This document shows, piece after piece, positions 11,191-20,682 of a DNA stretch of 64,000 nucleotides. The translations under genes and the position numbers were made by a program. How positions within the stretch are numbered: position 1 is the first letter of the stretch; each line of letters starts with the position of its first letter. The DNA comes from Theocolax elegans (taxonomy: Eukaryota > Arthropoda > Insecta > Hymenoptera > Cerocephalidae), in assembly GCA_026168455.1 (NCBI GenBank), contig CM047425.1, forward strand, positions 93,189,580 to 93,253,579, given 5' to 3'. The notes below the pieces were generated by a model. That model was not told the DNA's origin and ran no database searches. It saw only the letters and a list, made by a program, of their open reading frames with translations.

Positions 11191-11501
11191 ATTTACCGCG
11201 TGGATTTGATATATAATTAATTTTATCTTTTTATTCCGCGTTTGAAAAAGTGAAATGTTTTTGTCCTAAATAAAAATTGTAACAGAATAAACAATGAATG
11301 TTAGATATTACGTGGTGTTTATTTTTAGTAATAGTGTTGTAATATTATGTACATTCACTGACTGCTTTATTTCATTGTTTTATTTTTTGTTCAAATATCA
11401 TCCATTTTGTTAACATTGCTATAATTTATTTTATTCATACAATTATTACTTGTTTGCAAATAGTTTTCTTTATTTAAGCTTTTGCAAACCCTATATTAAT
11501 A

Positions 11502-11722
11502 AGAAAAATGAAATAAGAAAAATTACTATATTTTATAGTAATGGTGGGACATACTTCGACTATCGTAATTTTTGCTATATTTTAAAGCAATTTTTCCTAT
11601 GTACATAGTAATTTTTATAAAAACTATAACAAAAATGAGTAAAATTATAACAAAAATTACGATAGTCGCAGTATGTCCCACCATTACTATAAAATATAGT
11701 AATTTTTCTTATTTCATTTTTC
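11502..11722. repeat. Fold-back (MITE-like) element with ~70-85-bp inverted arms
   Basis: The left arm begins with AAAATGAAATAAG and the right arm is its near-perfect reverse complement, ending CTTATTTCATTTT. Both arms contain GGTGGGACATACT and ACTATCGTAATTTTTG, with a single mismatch in the readable core. The middle is AT-rich. It has no coding capacity and no clear target-site duplication. It lies about 80 bases outside the left end of the recombinase element. Confidence 0.8.
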
Positions 11723-11800
11723 TGAGTGTAGATGTATTATAAAGTATACAATTATTATAAAATTTTATATAATCACAATCACTTTAATTATTGAACAAAA

Positions 11801-11834
11801 TATTTTTTCTTGATCCCCTGGTCGAAAGTACGTA
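11801..11834 (+). repeat. Left terminal inverted repeat
   Basis: Pairs with 21806-21838 in inverted orientation. The match is complete over CTTGATCC and GGTCGAAAGTACGT, with a 3-base insertion (CCT) on this side. Confidence 0.7.
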
Positions 11835-12025
11835 GTTTCGCCACTGTTTTCGATTGCGAAAGAATGACATTTACCCATTAGTATTATTTTCACCACGCGC
11901 GTTTATTAGCTGGTAACTAAGCAACTGCAGATTTTGTAAACAGATTCTTTTAAAGTATTTGACGCATTAGTCGAGGTTAACCCACAATTAGTCAATTCGA
12001 TAAAATATTGTCAAAAAATATTGAA

Positions 12026-13654
12026 ATGTCCTCATCTGATGAATCAGAAAACGAAGATGATATATGCCGCAAATTTGATGAAGAAGCAAATGTTATTATT
12101 CAAAAAGAAACGCTGCCACAAAAATCAGGAGAGCGGTATTTACTGGTTTATGAAACATATAAAAAGTGGAGAATTGAAAATCAAAAATCGCTTTCAACCT
12201 CGGAAGAGAATAATTTAGTGGTATATTTCACAGAATTAAAAGAAAAATTGAAGCCACCAACTCTTTGGAGCATATGGTCAATGCTTAAAAAAACATTGAA
12301 TTCAAAGGAGAACTGTGACATTAGTAGATTCCTTAATTTAAAAACTTTGCTTAAAAATAATAACAAAGGTTATAAACCTAAGCAGTCCCTCACCCTGAAA
12401 TGGACTGACATTGAACGATTTATAAATGAAGCACCTGATCAAGTTTATTTAGGTACAAAGGTAATTGACTCACTTATATCATCCAACCTAAAAATGACAA
12501 CTTACATTACTTCAATTTATGCTAATTTTCATTAAATTTTTATGTTTACAATAATTCTAGGTTATTCTTATATTTGGAGTTTGTGGCGGTCTCCGCTGTG
12601 AAGAACTAACTAATGTCAAAATCCATGATGTTAAAGATGAAATTAATCGATTTATTGTAGCAGTGTATAGAACAAAGACACTTCATGCACAAGAGTTTAT
12701 CGTGGGAGAACTGTTCTATAATACGGTTAAAAAGTACATATCACTGAGGCCCACAGAAACATTTACTGAAAGATTCTTTATTCAATACAAAGAGGGAAAG
12801 TGTTTACACCAAGTCATAGGTATAAATAAAATTGCAGAAGCTCCTTATGTTGTTGCAACATACTTAACTTTAGAAAATGCTAAAGGATACACGGGACATT
12901 GTTTTCGGAGGACGGCAGCTACACTTTTATCAGAATCAGGTGCAAACATGCAATTAATAAAACAAATGGGAGGATGGCGGTCTGATAACGTAGCTCAGCT
13001 TTATATCGAACATTCGAAAAATAATCGACAAAAGATTTTTGAAGGAATAACGCATGAAGCTAAATTATCTACTAACCGTGACAGTAGTACGAATATTACT
13101 AAATCCTTTGAAACTACTTCAAAACCATCCATAAGTACAGCCTGTTCAGAGGTGATTTCAAACAAAGATGCCTTGTGTACTGATCCGTACGAATTGCACT
13201 GGGAGGATTTTTCTGAAAACTTTATGGTGGAGGAGTTACAGCAACTAACAGGTAAGCGAGAAATACATTATTTTATTACAAGCTAATGAAACCATATAAA
13301 AAGAATTACTTTTTAATCGATTGTTCATGTTTTCCAGATACAGTTAAACAAAATGACTTTGTTACGGCAAATGGAAAAATATTACCGGAACCAACATATG
13401 TTGCAAAGTCAAGTCACAAAAAGCTTTTTTCGTCGCATTCACCCATAAAATTAGATTTTATTCGACATACTGAAGCGCCAAAAAAAAGAAAAAAAAATTT
13501 TACAGAGACTCAACGTGCGCAAGAAATATGTAATGAATCTATAACGCAATCAACTTTTGTAAATGAAACCTACATATTTAATAACTGTAAATTTAATAAT
13601 TGTACTTTTGATAGTTGTTCATTCCTCTTAAAGAAATCTAATGATAACAATTAA
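12026..13654 (+). CDS. Tyrosine recombinase (Crypton-like / phage-integrase fold), three exons, intact
   Basis: Joining 12026-12460, 12561-13251 and 13338-13654 gives one 480-aa protein with no stop. The introns (12461-12560, 13252-13337) have GT..AG ends: donors GTAATT and GTAAGC, acceptors after pyrimidine-rich sequence. Start is the ATG of MSSSDESEN; the frame's earlier TTG is not used. Residues 20-145 resemble an alpha-helical core-binding domain (GERYLLVYETYKKW, LWSIWSMLKKTL, GYKPKQSLTL). The catalytic domain follows: Arg157 (GGLRCEEL), Lys184 (YRTKT), His258 and Arg261 (GHCFRRTAATLL), Trp284 (GGWRS) and nucleophile Tyr293 (LYIEHS). Such enzymes break and rejoin DNA through a 3'-phosphotyrosine. 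The tail ends in short repeats like FNNCKFNNCTF. The complete catalytic set and clean splicing suggest recent activity. It is either a transposon enzyme or a domesticated relative; its family among eukaryotic recombinases is not certain. Confidence 0.85.
12461..12560 (+). other. Intron 1 of the tyrosine recombinase gene
   Basis: GTAATT donor and TTCTAG acceptor, 100 bases, phase 0. Removing it restores KVILIFGVCGGLRCEEL, the box holding the first catalytic Arg. Without splicing the frame meets stops. Confidence 0.85.
13252..13337 (+). other. Intron 2 of the tyrosine recombinase gene
   Basis: GTAAGC donor and TTTTCCAG acceptor, 86 bases. It splits an Asp codon after its first base and joins ELQQLT to DTVKQNDF. 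Confidence 0.75.
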
Positions 13655-13658
13655 TAAA
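13653..13658 (+). promoter_or_regulatory. Candidate polyadenylation signal of the recombinase gene
   Basis: AATAAA overlaps the stop codon, 27 bases before the first satellite unit. If used, cleavage would fall at the edge of or within the array. Confidence 0.4.
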
Positions 13659-13671
13659 AATAGTTTTAACA

Positions 13672-13684
13672 TTTTTCACTGTAC
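13672..13684. repeat. Left copy of 13-bp direct repeat flanking the satellite array
   Basis: TTTTTCACTGTAC, identical to 21582-21594. Left-flank plus right-flank sequence reads continuously if the array and one copy are removed, as expected for a target-site duplication. Confidence 0.75.
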
Positions 13685-13841
13685 GTTACAAAATTTTAAC
13701 GTTCGGTAATATGTATATGTATAATAATATCGGTCTCTCCGAACCAAATGCTTTACTTTTAGATTATTGAAGGCCTATCGTACTCTTTGTCCACTATGGT
13801 TGGTGGAATTTCCCAGAGCACGGCCTTTTAAAATAATTAAA

Positions 13842-13908
13842 GGCGTTTCGTCCTCGATCTCCAGTTTGGACTCCTCAGTAAGGAACTGGAGATCTTACCT
13901 TAGACGCC
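13842..13908 (-). ncRNA. Type III hammerhead self-cleaving ribozyme (unit 1)
   Basis: Read 5' to 3' on the minus strand, the 67 nt contain every hammerhead part in order. They are stem III 5' strand GGCGU, cleavage nucleotide C17 after GU, stem I UAAGG/CCUUA with a 14-nt loop, the core CUGAGGA, stem II GUCC/GGAC with a 14-nt loop, core GAA, and stem III 3' strand ACGCC. The obligatory U16.1-A15.1 and G10.1-C11.1 pairs are present. The variable core position 7 is G. Stem III is the open stem (6 bp counting one flanking A-U pair), so it is type III. Cleavage would leave a 2',3'-cyclic phosphate on C17, producing 388-nt monomers from a multi-unit transcript. The loops of stems I and II are complementary over 11 nt (GAUCUCCAGUU with AACUGGAGAUC), which could form a loop-loop contact or a competing fold. 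Confidence 0.92.
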
Positions 13909-13909
13909 T

Positions 13910-14064
13910 GTCGCAAGATGATATGCGACGCCAGCAAGATGTTCTGCGGCTATATATATAGAAAACAGACGACGATCTCTCCAACGAGTGTAGATAGATA
14001 GTCGTCTCCCTCTGGAGGTGGGAAAAGCCACCAGCCAGAGCGCGAATTTTTAGACCGTATCGCG
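13910..14064 (-). ncRNA. Hairpin-rich segment of the satellite unit outside the ribozyme
   Basis: Given in plus-strand letters for unit 1: GTCGC/GCGAC (13910-13929), AGACGAC/GTCGTCT (13967-14007), CTCTGG/CCAGAG enclosing GTGG/CCAC (14010-14040), and CGCGA/TCGCG (14041-14064). Together with GTTCGG/CCGAAC (13701-13744) and AAGGCC/GGCCTT enclosing CTCT/AGAG and TCCAC/GTGGA (13770-13827), these stems and the ribozyme cover nearly the whole unit. The pattern is that of a compact structured RNA and recurs in every unit. Confidence 0.6.
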
Positions 14065-16012
14065 AGTTATTTGTTACAAAATTTTAACGTTCGGTAATAT
14101 GTATATGTATAATAATATCGGTCTCTCCGAACCAAATGCTTTACTTTTAGATTATTGAAGGCCTATCGTACTCTTTGTCCACTATGGTTGGTGGAATTTC
14201 CCAGAGCACGGCCTTTTAAAATAATTAAAGGCGTTTCGTCCTCGATCTCCAGTTTGGACTCCTCAGTAAGGAACTGGAGATCTTACCTTAGACGCCTGTC
14301 GCAAGATGATATGCGACGCCAGCAAGATGTTCTGCGGCTATATATATAGAAAACAGACGACGATCTCTCCAACGAGTGTAGATAGATAGTCGTCTCCCTC
14401 TGGAGGTGGGAAAAGCCACCAGCCAGAGCGCGAATTTTTAGACCGTATCGCGAGTTATTTGTTACAAAATTTTAACGTTCGGTAATATGTATATGTATAA
14501 TAATATCGGTCTCTCCGAACCAAATGCTTTACTTTTAGATTATTGAAGGCCTATCGTACTCTTTGTCCACTATGGTTGGTGGAATTTCCCAGAGCACGGC
14601 CTTTTAAAATAATTAAAGGCGTTTCGTCCTCGATCTCCAGTTTGGACTCCTCAGTAAGGAACTGGAGATCTTACCTTAGACGCCTGTCGCAAGATGATAT
14701 GCGACGCCAGCAAGATGTTCTGCGGCTATATATATAGAAAACAGACGACGATCTCTCCAACGAGTGTAGATAGATAGTCGTCTCCCTCTGGAGGTGGGAA
14801 AAGCCACCAGCCAGAGCGCGAATTTTTAGACCGTATCGCGAGTTATTTGTTACAAAATTTTAACGTTCGGTAATATGTATATGTATAATAATATCGGTCT
14901 CTCCGAACCAAATGCTTTACTTTTAGATTATTGAAGGCCTATCGTACTCTTTGTCCACTATGGTTGGTGGAATTTCCCAGAGCACGGCCTTTTAAAATAA
15001 TTAAAGGCGTTTCGTCCTCGATCTCCAGTTTGGACTCCTCAGTAAGGAACTGGAGATCTTACCTTAGACGCCTGTCGCAAGATGATATGCGACGCCAGCA
15101 AGATGTTCTGCGGCTATATATATAGAAAACAGACGACGATCTCTCCAACTAGTGTAGATAGATAGTCGTCTCCCTCTGGAGGTGGGAAAAGCCACCAGCC
15201 AGAGCGCGAATTTTTAGACCGTATCGCGAGTTATTTGTTACAAAATTTTAACGTTCGGTAATATGTATATGTATAATAATATCGGTCTCTCCGAACCAAA
15301 TGCTTTACTTTTAGATTATTGAAGGCCTATCGTACTCTTTGTCCACTATGGTTGGTGGAATTTCCCAGAGCACGGCCTTTTAAAATAATTAAAGGCGTTT
15401 CGTCCTCGATCTCCAGTTTGGACTCCTCAGTAAGGAACTGGAGATCTTACCTTAGACGCCTGTCGCAAGATGATATGCGACGCCAGCAAGATGTTCTGCG
15501 GCTATATATATAGAAAACAGACGACGATCTCTCCAACGAGTGTAGATAGATAGTCGTCTCCCTCTGGAGGTGGGAAAAGCCACCAGCCAGAGCGCGAATT
15601 TTTAGACCGTATCGCGAGTTATTTGTTACAAAATTTTAACGTTCGGTAATATGTATATGTATAATAATATCGGTCTCTCCGAACCAAATGCTTTACTTTT
15701 AGATTATTGAAGGCCTATCGTACTCTTTGTCCACTATGGTTGGTGGAATTTCCCAGAGCACGGCCTTTTAAAATAATTAAAGGCGTTTCGTCCTCGATCT
15801 CCAGTTTGGACTCCTCAGTAAGGAACTGGAGATCTTACCTTAGACGCCTGTCGCAAGATGATATGCGACGCCAGCAAGATGTTCTGCGGCTATATATATA
15901 GAAAACAGACGACGATCTCTCCAACGAGTGTAGAGAGATAGTCGTCTCCCTCTGGTGGTGGGAAAAGCCACCAGCCAGAGCGCGAATTTTTAGACCGTAT
16001 CGCGAGTTATTT

Positions 16013-17537
16013 GTTACAAAATTTTAACGTTCGGTAATATGTATATGTATAATAATATCGGTCTCTCCGAACCAAATGCTTACTTTTAGAATGAAGGCCT
16101 ATCGTACTCTTTGTCCACTATGGTTGGTGGAATTTCCCAGAGCACGGCCTTTTAAAATAATTAAAGGCGTTTCGTCCTCGATCTCCAGCTTGGACTCCTC
16201 AGTAAGGAACTGGAGATTACCTTAGACGCCTGTCGCAAGATGATATGCGACGCCAGCAAGATGTTCTGCGGCTATAATATAGAAAACAGACGACGATCTC
16301 TCCAACGAGTGTAGAAGATAGTCGTCTCCCTCTGGGGTGGGAAAAGCCACCAGCCAGAGCGCGAATTTTTAGACCGTATCGCGAGTTATTTGTTACAAAA
16401 TTTTAACGTTCGGTAATATGTATATGTATAATAATATCGGTCTCTCCGAACCAAATGCTTTACTTTTAGATAGCAGGCCTATCGTACTCTTTGTCCACTA
16501 TGGTTGGTGGAATTTCCCAGAGCACGGCCTTTTAAAATAATTAAAGGCGTTTCGTCCTCGATCTCCAGCTTGGACTCCTCAGTAAGGAACTGGAGATCTT
16601 ACCTTAGACGCCTGTCGCAAGATGATATGCGACGCCAGCAAGATGTTCTGCGGCTATATATATAGAAAACAGACGACGATCTCTCCAACGAGTGTAGATA
16701 GATAGTCGTTCCCTCTGGTGGTGGGAAAAGCCACCAGCCAGAGCGCGAATTTTTAGACCGTATCGCGAGTTATTTGTTACAAAATTTTAACGTTCGGTAA
16801 TATGTATATGTATAATAATATCGGTCTCTCCGAACCAAATGCTTTACTTTTAGATAGCAGGCCTATCGTACTCTTTGTCCACTATGGTTGGTGGAATTTC
16901 CCAGAGCACGGCCTTTTAAAATAATTAAAGGCGTTTCGTCCTCGATCTCCAGCTTGGACTCCTCAGTAAGGAACTGGAGATTACCTTAGACGCCTGTCGC
17001 AAGATGATATGCGACGCCAGCAAGATGTTCTGCGGCTATATATATAGAAAACAGACGACGATCTCTCCAACGAGTGTAGAGAGTAGTCGTCTCCCTCTGG
17101 TGGTGGAAAAGCCACCAGCCAGAGCGCGAATTTTTAGACCGTATCGCGAGTTATTTGTTACAAAATTTTAACGTTCGGTAATATGTATGTATATAATATC
17201 GGTCTCTCCGAACCAAATGCTTTACTTTTAGATAGAAGGCCTATCGTACTCTTTGTCCACTATGGTTGGTGGAATTTCCCAGAGCACGGCCTTTTAAAAT
17301 AATTAAAGGCGTTTCGTCCTCGATCTCCAGCTTGGACTCCTCAGTAAGGAACTGGAGATCTTACCTTAGACGCCTGTCGCAAGATGATATGCGACGCCAG
17401 CAAGATGTTCTGCGGCTATATATATAGAAAACAGACGACGATCTCTCCAACTAGTGTAGATAGATAGTCGTCTCCCTCTGGAGGTGGGAAAGCCACCAGC
17501 CAGAGCGCGAATTTTTAGACCGTATCGCGAGTTATTT
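16013..17537 (-). repeat. Satellite block B: four divergent units
   Basis: Units begin at 16013, 16392, 16776 and 17157 and are shorter (about 379-384 bases) through several 1-4-base deletions. All four share the substitution CCAGCTTGG for CCAGTTTGG, so they form a subfamily and not just random noise. Ribozymes lie at 16166-16230, 16546-16612, 16930-16994 and 17308-17374. The core and all three stems are kept. The substitution turns an A-U into a G-U pair in the loop-loop match. Confidence 0.8.
16166..16230 (-). ncRNA. Variant hammerhead ribozyme with shortened stem I loop
   Basis: Two bases are missing from the stem I loop (GATTACC for GATCTTACC on the plus strand), giving 65 nt. The catalytic core CUGAGGA..GAA, the C17 cleavage site and all stems are unchanged, so activity is still expected. 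The unit at 16930-16994 has the same deletion. Confidence 0.75.
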
Positions 17538-19477
17538 GTTACAAAATTTTAACGTTCGGTAATATGTATATGTATAATAATATCGGTCTCTCCGAACCAA
17601 ATGCTTTACTTTTAGATTATTGAAGGCCTATCGTACTCTTTGTCCACTATGGTTGGTGGAATTTCCCAGAGCACGGCCTTTTAAAATAATTAAAGGCGTT
17701 TCGTCCTCGATCTCCAGTTTGGACTCCTCAGTAAGGAACTGGAGATCTTACCTTAGACGCCTGTCGCAAGATGATATGCGACGCCAGCAAGATGTTCTGC
17801 GGCTATATATATAGAAAACAGACGACGATCTCTCCAACGAGTGTAGATAGATAGTCGTCTCCCTCTGGAGGTGGGAAAAGCCACCAGCCAGAGCGCGAAT
17901 TTTTAGACCGTATCGCGAGTTATTTGTTACAAAATTTTAACGTTCGGTAATATGTATATGTATAATAATATCGGTCTCTCCGAACCAAATGCTTTACTTT
18001 TAGATTATTGAAGGCCTATCGTACTCTTTGTCCACTATGGTTGGTGGAATTTCCCAGAGCACGGCCTTTTAAAATAATTAAAGGCGTTTCGTCCTCGATC
18101 TCCAGTTTGGACTCCTCAGTAAGGAACTGGAGATCTTACCTTAGACGCCTGTCGCAAGATGATATGCGACGCCAGCAAGATGTTCTGCGGCTATATATAT
18201 AGAAAACAGACGACGATCTCTCCAACGAGTGTAGATAGATAGTCGTCTCCCTCTGGAGGTGGGAAAAGCCACCAGCCAGAGCGCGAATTTTTAGACCGTA
18301 TCGCGAGTTATTTGTTACAAAATTTTAACGTTCGGTAATATGTATATGTATAATAATATCGGTCTCTCCGAACCAAATGCTTTACTTTTAGATTATTGAA
18401 GGCCTATCGTACTCTTTGTCCACTATGGTTGGTGGAATTTCCCAGAGCACGGCCTTTTAAAATAATTAAAGGCGTTTCGTCCTCGATCTCCAGTTTGGAC
18501 TCCTCAGTAAGGAACTGGAGATCTTACCTTAGACGCCTGTCGCAAGATGATATGCGACGCCAGCAAGATGTTCTGCGGCTATATATATAGAAAACAGACG
18601 ACGATCTCTCCAACGAGTGTAGATAGATAGTCGTCTCCCTCTGGAGGTGGGAAAAGCCACCAGCCAGAGCGCGAATTTTTAGACCGTATCGCGAGTTATT
18701 TGTTACAAAATTTTAACGTTCGGTAATATGTATATGTATAATAATATCGGTCTCTCCGAACCAAATGCTTTACTTTTAGATTATTGAAGGCCTATCGTAC
18801 TCTTTGTCCACTATGGTTGGTGGAATTTCCCAGAGCACGGCCTTTTAAAATAATTAAAGGCGTTTCGTCCTCGATCTCCAGTTTGGACTCCTCAGTAAGG
18901 AACTGGAGATCTTACCTTAGACGCCTGTCGCAAGATGATATGCGACGCCAGCAAGATGTTCTGCGGCTATATATATAGAAAACAGACGACGATCTCTCCA
19001 ACGAGTGTAGATAGATAGTCGTCTCCCTCTGGAGGTGGGAAAAGCCACCAGCCAGAGCGCGAATTTTTAGACCGTATCGCGAGTTATTTGTTACAAAATT
19101 TTAACGTTCGGTAATATGTATATGTATAATAATATCGGTCTCTCCGAACCAAATGCTTTACTTTTAGATTATTGAAGGCCTATCGTACTCTTTGTCCACT
19201 ATGGTTGGTGGAATTTCCCAGAGCACGGCCTTTTAAAATAATTAAAGGCGTTTCGTCCTCGATCTCCAGTTTGGACTCCTCAGTAAGGAACTGGAGATCT
19301 TACCTTAGACGCCTGTCGCAAGATGATATGCGACGCCAGCAAGATGTTCTGCGGCTATATATATAGAAAACAGACGACGATCTCTCCAACGAGTGTAGAT
19401 AGATAGTCGTCTCCCTCTGGAGGTGGGAAAAGCCACCAGCCAGAGCGCGAATTTTTAGACCGTATCGCGAGTTATTT
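17538..19477 (-). repeat. Satellite block C: five near-identical 388-bp units
   Basis: Units begin at 17538, 17926, 18314, 18702 and 19090. Ribozymes (minus strand) lie at 17695-17761, 18083-18149, 18471-18537, 18859-18925 and 19247-19313 and match block A. Confidence 0.9.
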
Positions 19478-19569
19478 GTTACAAAATTTTAACGTTCGGT
19501 AATATGTATATGTATAATAATATCGGTCTCTCCGAACCAAATGCTTACTTTTAGATTATTGAAGGCCTA
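19478..19569 (-). repeat. Partial satellite unit at the inversion joint
   Basis: The unit runs to GAAGGCCTA and is then joined to GTTCCTTACTGAGG of the opposite orientation. The AGGCCT at the joint is palindromic. It lacks the ribozyme. Confidence 0.85.
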
Positions 19570-20227
19570 GTTCCTTACTGAGGAGTCCAAACTGGAGATC
19601 GAGGACGAAACGCCTTAATTATTTTAAAAGGCCGTGCTCTGGGAAATTCCACCAACCATAGTGGACAAAGAGTACGATAGGCCTTCAATAATCTAAAAGT
19701 AAAGCATTTGGTTCGGAGAGACCGATATTATTATACATATACATATTACCGAACGTTAAAATTTTGTAACAAATAACTCGCGATACGGTCTAAAAATTCG
19801 CGCTCTGGCTGGTGGCTTTTCCCACCTCCAGAGGAGACGACTATCTATCTACACTCGTTGGAGAGCGTTCCTTACTGAGGAGTCCAAACTGGAGATCGAG
19901 GACGAAACGCCTTTAATTATTTTAAAGGCCGTGCTCTGGGAATTCCACCAACATAGTGGACAAAGAGTACGATAGGCCTTCAATAATCTAAAGTAAAGCA
20001 TTTGGTTCGGAGAGACCGATATTATTATACATATACATATTACCGAACGTTAAAATTTTGTAACAATAACTCGCGATACGTCATAAAACTTCGCGCTCTG
20101 GCTGGTGGCTTTTCCCACCTCCAGAGGGAGACGACTATCTATCTACACTCGTTGGAGAGATCGTCGTCTGTTTTCTATATATATAGCCGCAGAACATCTT
20201 GCTGGCGTCGCATATCATCTTGCGACA

Positions 20228-20294
20228 GCGTCCTAAGGTAAGATCTCCAGTTCCTTACTGAGGAGTCCAAACTGGAGATCGAGGACGAAACGCC
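20228..20294 (+). ncRNA. Hammerhead ribozyme with rearranged cleavage region
   Basis: Reads AGCGTCCTAAGG where intact copies read AGGCGTCTAAGG. Stem III loses a G-C pair and an extra C sits between C17 and stem I. The core and stem II are intact. Reduced or no activity is expected. Confidence 0.6.
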
Positions 20295-20615
20295 TTTAAT
20301 TATTTTAAAAGGCCGTGCTCTGGGAAATTCCACCAACCATAGTGGACAAAGAGTACGATAGGCCTTCAATAATCTAAAAGTAAAGCATTTGGTTCGGAGA
20401 GACCGATATTATTATACATATACATATTACCGAACGTTAAAATTTTGTAACAAATAACTCGCGATACGGTCTAAAAATTCGCGCTCTGGCTGGTGGCTTT
20501 TCCCACCTCCAGAGGGAGACGACTATCTATCTACACTCGTTGGAGAGATCGTCGTCTGTTTTCTATATATATAGCCGCAGAACATCTTGCTGGCGTCGCA
20601 TATCATCTTGCGACA

Positions 20616-20682
20616 GGCGTCTAAGGTAAGATCTCCAGTTCCTTACTGAGGAGTCCAAACTGGAGATCGAGGACGAAACGCC
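20616..20682 (+). ncRNA. Type III hammerhead ribozyme (first intact inverted unit)
   Basis: Identical to the ribozyme at 13842-13908 but encoded on the plus strand. It shows that a transcript crossing the inversion would carry both ribozyme and complementary sequence. Confidence 0.9.

Larger units (their letters stand above)
13685..16012 (-). repeat. Satellite block A: six near-identical 388-bp units
   Basis: Units begin at 13685, 14073, 14461, 14849, 15237 and 15625. The ribozymes (minus strand) lie at 13842-13908, 14230-14296, 14618-14684, 15006-15072, 15394-15460 and 15782-15848. Rare differences include CAACTAGTG for CAACGAGTG in unit 4 and two or three changes at the end of unit 6. Confidence 0.9.

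Noticed and set aside
13742..14040. Pol III A and B boxes in the satellite unit (minus strand TGGCTGGTGG and GGTTCGGAGAG)
   Set aside because: The A-like box lacks one base, the B-like box matches only its first six positions, and their order and spacing are wrong within one unit.
13767..19366. Repeated 64-codon open frame in each satellite unit
   Set aside because: It begins at TTG, has no ATG, lies on the strand opposite to the ribozyme, is destroyed by small deletions in four units, and repeats only because the DNA repeats.
13685..19569. Satellite array as a pure assembly artefact
   Set aside because: Units differ at scattered positions, a coherent subfamily is present, and the flanks show a clean 13-bp duplication. 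Copy number may still be wrong.
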